64,000 nucleotides of DNA, taken from positions 1-64,000 of the forward strand of contig AJFK01000106.1 of NCBI GenBank assembly GCA_000467715.1, read 5' to 3'. Under the pieces are notes generated by a model that did no database searches, was not told where the DNA came from, and saw only the letters and a list, made by a program, of their open reading frames with translations. Of this stretch, positions 56,055 through 64,000 are shown piece after piece. Every line of letters starts with the position of its first letter. Within the stretch, counting starts at the first letter, position 1. The translations under genes and the position numbers were made by a program. This stretch comes from Hysterium pulicare CBS 123377 (lineage: Eukaryota > Ascomycota > Dothideomycetes > Hysteriales > Hysteriaceae).

Positions 56055-58010
56055 CTAAGCTTTGTTGCGTCTAGGCGTAGCGAGGAAGTTAAGACGAGCC
56101 TTGCTCAAGGAGCTAGGGCGCTTGGGGAGACGTCGAGGAAGCTTGCTGGGTGTCTTTGGAGGCTCCACTACCGGATTGGCCTTGGATCTCTTGCTGGCTC
56201 GACCGTCTTCCTCAGGCTCATTGTTCTCCTTGTCTGATCCTTGCTCGAAAGTGTCCAGCTTACGCTTCTTGCTAGACTCAGGGATCTCATGGACATCACT
56301 ACTCCGTACCTGACGGATTGTCACAGCCGCGGTAGCTTTGATCTGTTTAGCAGACTCGAATGTGAAGCTACCAGGTACACTGCCGGGGTTTCCGCCAAAG
56401 GTTAGTCGACGTGAGGGAGATCCGATCGGTGACTCGCTACCTTCTGGAAGCGAAGGGTAAATGACATTAGATGGCGGAACCTCTGAGGCTGCTCGAAACT
56501 TGATCGGTGAAGGACTGCCCAACTCTTCAAGTTTTGTGCTCGCCGTGAAGTTGACATGTTTCCTTACGGGAGCTGTAGCGGGCACAGCCGGGAGCGCTTT
56601 GTCTAGATCCAATCCTGGCGGAGGTGACATGTGAGTGCCGGCAGCGACTTTCACTGGATCATTCGAGTATTTACGGCTTGGAGTTCGGAGAATAGACTTG
56701 ATACCAGGAATCTTGAGTAAGGAGGCGCTGGTCTTCCGAATTCCCTCCTTTAGCGAGCCATCGACTGACTTGGGAGTCATTAGGGTCCTCATTGAGGGAG
56801 AGCGGAAAAGCGATGGGATCATTGATGTGGACTTCATGGTCTTGACGCTCTGCGATCGTGCGAGAGAGGCTTTTGTAGGTGTAAGGAGTCTAGACTTTGG
56901 GCGAGAAAGGCCAGTTTGTGAATGAAGCAAACTTGGACCACGAGGAGTCATTGGCTTTCCAGGTTCCAATTTGCTATCTCTTGATACAGGACGGGTGCTA
57001 GAGGCATCATCGTTCTCATGGCGCTTCACACGCTTGGAAGGTCCAAAAGGCTCTCCGTCGCGGGACGGAGGCGGACCGTCGCGAGAAGGAGGTACCAATT
57101 TGATTGTGGACTTCGATCGGGCAAGGCCTGTGTTGCTCAAGCTCATCTTCGATTGTGTACGCTTCAGGGAGGGAGCTCCTCCAACAGGCTCGTCGGGTTT
57201 GTCGAGTTCAGCTTTCGAAGGCGAGCGTTTCAGTGATTTATCTACAGGTTTGAACCGGGATGGATCAGCACGAAATGCTGATGCATGGTTGGCAATCGAG
57301 TCCATCCTCTTGAACTGAGCTGAATGAATTTCGCTGAAACGTTTGCCTTTGCTCTTTGGGACCGCCATCTTTCGCTGCGAGAGGTCCGCTGGGGTTGTGA
57401 ACGGGTTATTCGCAAATAGCGTTGTATCTCCCCCTTGTCGATCGTCCTCCAATACACGACTAGCTTGTGGACTCAACTCCGGAGCTGGTGATCTAAACCT
57501 GAACTTGAAATCAGGGCTGGAAAAGAGTGTTGGTGCATTAGATTTGATCTTGGTTGGTGTAGCCTGCACAATTGCCGGAAGATCTTTGGAGCCTTTTGTG
57601 GGTGCGGTGCGTGCTCCTTGAGCGTGAAATCCAAGCCAGCGAGCCTCATCCAACGGCTTTGCAGTGCTTGCTTGATGATGGTTCGGATGCATTTCTTCGC
57701 CAGTTGGCTTGATTGGCGTCCTGTTCTGGGGTGTTTGGGTTGTGATAGGATCATGGGAAGACTTTGTCTTCTTGCCGGTACGAGGTGTCGTGGCGGATAG
57801 TTTGGGGATTTGTGAGGGTGGCTCTGGGAGCTCACGGACAGAAGGGAGATCCTTCATCATATCTGCGACCACTTTGCTGGAAGTCTCGTCATCTCTGCCT
57901 GGAGATGGGGACGTTCGCTATTGATAAACAGGTCAGTAAACAAACAAGAAGAGAGAGCAGACAATGAGGCCAACTACCTTTTGAAGCCTGGCCGACCGAC
58001 GTTTGACCAT
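56055..58010 (-). CDS. basic, Ser/Pro-rich protein with KEN box
   Basis: Exons 58010-57978 and 57917-56055 give 631 residues; the 60-nt intron has a TACTGACC branch. The start MVKRRSARLQK is strongly basic. The chain has many S/T-P sites followed by basic residues, typical CDK targets, and a KEN degradation motif at 574-576 inside an acidic patch (FEQGSDKENNEPEED). Two segments look conserved: SLLKIPGIKSILRTPSRKYS and VRKHVNFTASTK. The C-terminus is basic (PKRPSSLSKARLNFLATPRR). This points to a cell-cycle-regulated nuclear or microtubule-associated protein, but I do not recognise a named family and no enzyme domain is present. Confidence 0.78.
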
Positions 58011-58961
58011 GTTGACCTCTGTGCAATGAGATTAACGATTGAGTGAGCGAAGAATGGTTGTGATAGACGTTGTGGTGTTGAGATGGTTTGTGCGTGGATG
58101 GTGCTGGGGGTGGATAAACAAAAGCACTGACGCCATATCAACACCGAGTCATGTGCGTTCAGCCCTATCCATATTTACCGTCATGACGATAACAATCTGT
58201 TGCATGCATCTCAGAATAGCAGAATTTATCTGATGAACTTTCTAGTTGTGAATTCACAGCTATTATTCATGGTGCTCTTGGAAAACCTCGCCGTCAGCCC
58301 TTTAGATACCGAGATATTTACCAAGTAGGGGTACAGCATCGCTGGCACACGGCCAAGTGGTTGTAGACCAAACCGATAAGATATACATACAACTAAGTCA
58401 TAGATTTCAAGACCAAGTCCTATCACCAATTAACTGATCTGCTCTCTTTTGAATTCTAGTCTTGAAATTTTCCTACTATCTAGCCTGTGTGCGCACCCAG
58501 TTAGCTATTGTGACCGAGACTGTTCCTCATCAATCAACTTCCGAAGTCAGATCTGGCAAGAACGACCAAATATCTAGAGATCCTTGTAAAAATTTCAATG
58601 CCTACGCCTATATGCCTACCTTTCTCTATGTATGTGGTATCTCCCCAAGAATCCAGTCGACCGTCTTGTCGTATGGAACTTTGCCCTTTCGCCGAAAGCC
58701 CGCCTAAGTGTGGGTATTTGAAGAAATGATTATGAGTTGTACGTATTCCAAGGTAACTCGTCCTATCTCGGTCCAGCCTGTAGCAAGGTACACTCGAGGA
58801 GGGTACGGGCTCCATCATTCTGGAGCGCGATATGTTACGGAACGGCCATGGCCATCTTTCAGGTAATGTAGTGGACGCCGTATTTGGCTGATGGCTCTTC
58901 CTGCTTTAGATTCGAGGACCTGCTTGTTTGCAGTTCTCGTTCTACTCGTCGAACGTATGAC
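58011..58961. other. intergenic, nothing recognised
   Basis: Promoter of the KEN-box gene and trailer of the Zn2Cys6 gene. Confidence 0.4.
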
Positions 58962-61900
58962 TCACCTCCACCCGCCCATACCATTCATCCCATTGCTACC
59001 GACTCCATAACCGCCACTAAGGCCTAGACCTTGGTCCATAAATGTGTTGGCCCATTCCTCTCCACTGAATAAGTCGTCAAGGTTTATGTTCGCCGGTGCC
59101 TCATTGCCGTCCCTCGGAATCTGACTCTGCGGTCCTCCTGATGGCACATGAAATTGTGTCTGATTCTGAGGCGCAGCATGCTGGGCACCTTGCATGAGAT
59201 ACATAGGCATAGGGCCAAAAAGCTGGACATCGTTTTCGAGGTTCGCGTGGCCATTTGCCGGTGTTTGGACATGGGAGACGTTTCTAGAGGGAATGCCGTT
59301 GGTATTGAAAAGGGGGTGGGGCTTCATTCCGTTTCCGGAACTTGTGGGTCTGAATGAGAAGTTGGCGAAGCTTGGAGACGTTGGTTCATCCTTGATGTTC
59401 AAGTTTTGGAAATTGTTGTTTTCGAAAGTTGTCATTGGTTGGTTGGGATAAGCGAAGGGGTCGTTGGAGGGAAACATTATTGCTGACATGTCTGACAAAG
59501 GCATATTGACGGTTGTGGGATCGAGGAAGTTGTTCTGTATCGGAGTGGCGGGGAAAGATGGAGCGGGACGTTGCTGAGCTGATTGGTTTGGAGGGACATT
59601 GAAACCCATGATACTAGTTGAGACAGATGTCGGTGTCAAGCCCGGAGCAAGGTCGAAGAAATCAGTGGTGGGCTGTGATGGAGATTGTTCGTAGGGCGAC
59701 TCCAGCCCGAGACTTGCGAGGTGCGATTGTGAGATGGGAAGAGAATGTGCAAAAGACAGGCGGCCGTTGTTCGCATTAGGGAGAACGTCGGGAAAGGTGC
59801 TGGCGCGCCGTGGCTTTTCGTCAACAAAATCGGAATCTGGGTTCGATAAAGCCTCCGTGGGGATTGGTTGCGGAGAGGAGCCTTGTCGACGCTTCTTGCT
59901 CAGTGACATCTCACGCCCGCGTTCGAGCCGTTTGGGCAGTTTGTCGAATATGGACTGGCTTGCCCGTCAAATTATATGTTACCAAACAACATGGAGAGAA
60001 ACTTACTTTTAGCGTTATTGAACACCTATCAGCAGCCATGCTTCGTTTTGCTAATTGTGCTAGAACTTCTTTCCCTTCCATCGCATCTCGAAGCAGATCA
60101 TTGCTTGTAGGATTCGCCGGATTTTCTAACGCGAAATATATCAATTGTAAAATGGAGAAGAACGTGGTATACATGGTGAACCAATAAGCACCACGCAAAA
60201 GGGATTGCTTCTTCATCTCCGAAGTGATGTGAACAATGTTACGAGAGACACTGATACAGGCCGATGCACAAGCATAAGCTCTTTGATCAACAGCTTCGTT
60301 TGTATTTCTGCATTTATGAGAGACATAATGCAGGAAGGGCCGATAAAGCATCATCTGCGCATGAGCATATGCCATTCGGAGCTGTTGTTGAACCCTACAA
60401 CCGAGTTAGAGATTGAAGTGTAGCTGGAGTTTGAGACGTACCTTATAATGTTCTTTGGGGCGGGCGTTCCTGGTTTGAGCATAGGATGAAGCTCTTCGTA
60501 CCATCTTTGCAGATCATGTTCAAGTTCTCGAATCTTTGAATAGCTGACCGAATAGGCGACCGAGTTGGCACCTCCTGCTTGGGTCCCTTTGATTGGATAG
60601 ATGTACGTGCAAACCTTAGCCAGAACGCCTACTATCCTCGTATGAGCATTCGATCCCGCAATCAATGAGACGTGTCCATCTGGCATGGGCAAGATTTCTG
60701 CTTCTGTAATATATTCATCGTCCACTTCAGTAGGATAATCCTGATCGATGTCCTCGTCGTGCAAACAGTGGGGTAGGCCTAACTGGGCTCCGACGTAGGT
60801 ATCCATTTTGCGAATCACCCAAAAAACCCGTTTACGTGTTTCGGCTTCAATGGGGTTGAAGTTGCTGTTAAATGACCTATGTAGGCCCATTCGTAATGCT
60901 GATCTGAGTGCGACACCTATGTAAGCGTAGCATGTGGAAAGTCTGGCGGAAGACTGCAGGAATTGTATCATGAATATTATAGCTTGTAGAGATATTAAGT
61001 CTCTGCAATCTGCAATATCGAGCAACTGCCGAGACGCCTTAAAGTACTTGAATCTACCGAGCGTTAATAGGTGTCATTATAGAATGAAGAATGCAGAATT
61101 TACCCCTCATCAATGGCACTTTCGTATCCAGTGTCGGCGCCTTCTTGGGTTTTGTCTTTGGTGAACAGCGTGCCGAGCGCCAAGACCGCATAGAGAAGAG
61201 GCAGAAAGGTATTTTCACGATTGCCGTAATTTTCATATGGGATGTCGTACATACGATCCAGCAGTCGGTAGAAAGTTGGCACGTGAACTATTTTCAACAA
61301 AGCTCCAGCATCGATCAAGGCATTGTCGCAGAGTGCCTTAGCCTCCTTCTTCGAGGGCAGATCGGTGCCAAGGACTGGTGAATTTGATTCTAGTGGTGAT
61401 TCATGACTTGATTTTGGTGAATCAAAAACTTGAGACATAGGTCGAGCTTTAGCGAATGGACTAGCCTGAGCACTGGGTGCAATGATGTCGCCGAATTGCT
61501 GTTGCATCCTTCTTAGAAAGCTCAGTCCTGATGAGTGGCCATGATAATCCCAATGTCCCTGGTCATCGAGATCCAGTTGGCCTGTAGCCTTCACCATCGA
61601 GATGAGATGCGAATCATCGGGTCTGTTTCCAGATTGGCCCTCGTGGTTCACAGGTGGCGGCTGAGAACGAGCATGTTGTGGGTGAGGTTGCGGGTGAGGT
61701 TGCGGGTTTGGCATTGGCAGCTGGGGGATTATGCCATTTTGCAGGTGGACATCCAGACTGGGATCATTGAGATCAACACCTGGGACGACCAAGTGTAGTA
61801 TCGTCTTCGCGCGCTTCAATTGTGATTCCAGACCTTCGATATACTGCGGTGCAGCGTTGCGCCGACGATTTGAAGGCTGGTCGTATGTACATTCTTTGCA

Positions 61901-62226
61901 TTGGTAGGTCAGCAAGGGTGGCTGCAGCATCATATGTCATATGTGAGCAACGCACCATAACTATAGACGGTACAATGGGTACACGGCTGCTTGCCATCGC
62001 ATTTGATCTTTTTCCTTCGACATTCATCGCACGCTCTTGTCACCCTACGGCGCTTCTGCATCGGCGCCGTAGCGGGCTTTTGGGCATGATCGGAGTCGTT
62101 TTCGTTGTTGGACGAGTGCTGCTCGGTGGTGTCTGGCGTTTCATCGACCTGTGGGGTCTCCCACTGGGCGGTCGGGGATACGCTGGCGCTGTCTGCGTCT
62201 ACGATTTCAGGCGAGGAGTGCTCCAT
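58962..62226 (-). CDS. Zn2Cys6 fungal-specific transcription factor
   Basis: Exons 62226-61956, 61893-61104, 61053-60442, 60394-60007 and 59954-58962 give 1017 residues. The zinc cluster uses Cys 66, 69, 76, 82, 85 and 92 ([20 protein letters not shown] core); the sixth Cys is supplied by exon 2. A linker and short dimerisation coil follow ([16 protein letters not shown]), then a His/Pro/Gln-repeat stretch ([11 protein letters not shown]). The fungal_trans middle homology domain spans about 250-620, with [55 protein letters not shown] and [17 protein letters not shown]. The tail is Asn/Pro/Gln-rich with [20 protein letters not shown], a likely activation region. The pathway controlled cannot be read from sequence. 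The final TGA overlaps a consensus donor. Confidence 0.92.
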
Positions 62227-64000
62227 GGTGGCGGGAAGAGAGCATTGACGAGGGGAGCACGCGGGTCCTAAAAACGAAAAAGAATTGGCATCGAAGTGGT
62301 TGAGTCAGCAAGGATGTAGGGCGTTCATGGGCAGCAGATTGGATAGAGAAAGGCAGGTCACAGGTCCTGGGTGGACTCGTCCACGGCGTGGGGACGCTGA
62401 AGACTGGCCACTGGTTCCGCTCTTGGGATCTCGGTGGACAGGCCTTAGTGCCGTCAGCTAAACTCCGTGCGCCGAAGGGGTAGCAGTCAGTAGCAGTAGT
62501 AGTGTTGCGACAGAAGCTGAACGGAGTCGACCGCTCCTGCGAAGCGGCGCACACAAGACGAGGGGGAAGCATTGCTTTTGGCTGAGGAATCTGGGGTTGA
62601 CGTGCGGTTGCGGCGTACTATTGCTTATTGCTGCGAGTCTTGCCACGCCCGCTCGCCGTCATCACGTTCGCAGCACGCACCTCCCCTCCCTGCCCCTCCT
62701 CGATTGTTCTGTACAGGGCAGCATGCATCCTGGATCCCTTGCCAGCTTACACGTACCGCCCAGGGGCTTCCGCAGCCGTCGCTTATCTGCAGCGGTGGCG
62801 TAGGATCCCCTTCATTGGCACGACCCGCAAGGCGCGTTTGAGTGCCGCCGTCATCGCTCAGGGATGCGCCAGAGAACGTGGGCGCGAGAAGAGACGACAG
62901 CCACCAAGGAACTCGCAGTCGCTTCGGCTCTGCAACGGTTGAGAGCTGTAGCGAGTGCGACTTCAATCGCGGCTGCTGGCGTGCAACTCTGCGTAGCATC
63001 GGCCTGGTTCCGGAAATGATCTGTTCGGATATAAATATACCACTCGTATTGAGCCTCAAGCGAGCTCCCGCGGCCGGTCAACAGCGGTCTCGCTCGCTCA
63101 CTCGGGTCGCCGAAAGCGGCAAGGCGGAGGCCTCGAGGAGAAGCCGCCAAGAGGCGTTCCAAGAGCTGTCAACCCACAATCATAATGATTTATCCGGGCC
63201 GCGATAAGCCAATCAAACGTCACTTCGCCCACGAGCGCATCCTTGGGAAGTGGTCACATTCTTGGATGTGTGTTGCACAACATTTGCAGCTGTCAGCCCT
63301 TGGAATTCAATACCATTCAACCGGATGATAGACCGGTGTCAAAGCTGCCAGAGGACCAATAACAGCAGCAGCAGTATGCGCTCGGACGGTCTGCCTGGGA
63401 ATCCGATGCCGTCCCAGTTTCTGCGAATGCGGTCGGTAGTATTACCGAGACACCAAAGGAGAGTGGGACCGCTAGAACGCGACCCATACTTTGTTGGATC
63501 ACGAACGCGCATTCGTCCATATGAACAACATCTTGGATTGCTGTTCGCCGAAGGTGAAAAGAAGATCGTCATATTATCACTCTAAATGATATACCTTTGT
63601 AAGTACTCCATGTTGCACGGCCCCGGGTGTAACCGCTTTGGACCGGGCTTCATTCTTTTGGAATTGAAACCCAGCAGGTTAAGGCGACGAACCCCTCGTG
63701 ATAAGGCTGGAGATTGAACATTGCGTTTTGCCTTACGAAGCATCCTTTGTGACTTCATTTAACTTCATTTAGGGGTCGCTTCGCTTAGCATTTCTCTATC
63801 GTTGAAACACTGCTATTGGTAAGCTCAGTGTGAGGGTTCAAAGTCCTTGCGCTCGCTGATGGCGTCATGCTTCAACATTCCTCGGGCCTTGATGCAGAAG
63901 AAGACGTGTTTCTGATTGTCCCAATAGACCATGTTCAAGGCCGTGGACGAAGAGCTCGCTCCATGCTCGAAACGGATCCCCGTGCTATGCGCCCCTGCGT
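62227..64000. other. gene-poor right end
   Basis: Promoter and leader of the Zn2Cys6 gene up to about 62.6 kb, then a GC-rich stretch to about 63.2 kb and mixed DNA to the edge. Overlapping short frames on both strands show no motif or splicing; a gene may begin beyond the edge. Confidence 0.4.

Noticed and set aside
63780-63860. tRNA-like words (AAGCTCAGT and GGGTTCAAAGTCC)
   Set aside because: They resemble A- and B-box fragments but are too close together, and no cloverleaf with matching acceptor stem can be drawn.
1-64000. CRISPR array, bacterial operon, plasmid or intact transposon
   Set aside because: No spaced direct repeats, no Shine-Dalgarno-led gene strings, no transposase or reverse transcriptase motifs, and intron-rich genes throughout.

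Overview
The window is nuclear DNA of a filamentous ascomycete (Pezizomycotina). Genes have one to five short introns (mostly 47-110 nt) with GT..AG ends and CTRAY-type branch sites 10-25 nt before the acceptor. The gene set (PacC, GRR1, SLS1, PAL1, an Ark/Prk-type kinase, a TeaR-like CaaX protein, a Zn2Cys6 regulator, a HET-domain remnant) is typical of that group. The protein sequences remind me of Leotiomycetes, but that is an impression and not a computed placement. No bacterial operon, CRISPR array, tRNA, rRNA or intact mobile element was recognised. Gene models below were built by hand from splice signals, reading phase and family alignment from memory; for most multi-exon genes the exon lengths sum to a whole number of codons, which is a useful internal check.

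Layout. 0-5 kb: the tail of an alpha/beta hydrolase, a uridine nucleosidase with an 8-nt microexon, and a ferric reductase that diverges from it. 5-11 kb: a CaaX-ended TeaR-like polarity protein, an NmrA-like NAD(P)-binding protein flanked by three diverged copies of a short repeat, and ribosomal protein S12. 11-17 kb: a seven-helix membrane protein, tRNA 2'-phosphotransferase, a HET-domain fossil and a secreted GH47 mannosidase. 18-28 kb: mitochondrial SLS1, an NT-C2 domain protein, a doubtful small ORF, a broken coding fragment, tRNA adenosine deaminase TAD1 and a Rad51-like ATPase.

28-41 kb: PAL1, then a compact run of small core gene-expression subunits (MED31, RPC11, SF3B5/YSF3) with an ankyrin protein between them, a PS-rich hypothetical protein and an Ark/Prk/NAK-family kinase. 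PAL1 and the kinase both belong to the cortical-patch/endocytosis and cell-shape machinery. 41-54 kb: two gene-poor stretches of more than 3 kb flanking GRR1, an AT-rich 16-bp minisatellite, pacC with a promoter rich in its own binding site, and a Par32-like GRGGAGN-repeat protein. 54-64 kb, all on the minus strand: a BAG-domain co-chaperone, a basic KEN-box protein and a large Zn2Cys6 regulator, followed by gene-poor DNA.

I found no convincing multi-gene novel system. The most interesting items are gene-structure oddities (the 8-nt microexon, an ATG-only exon, a 12-nt last exon, a NAGNAG acceptor, a frame-preserving intron), a likely pacC autoregulatory promoter, the triplicated repeat around the NmrA gene, and an unidentified decayed coding fragment at 23.9-24.2 kb.
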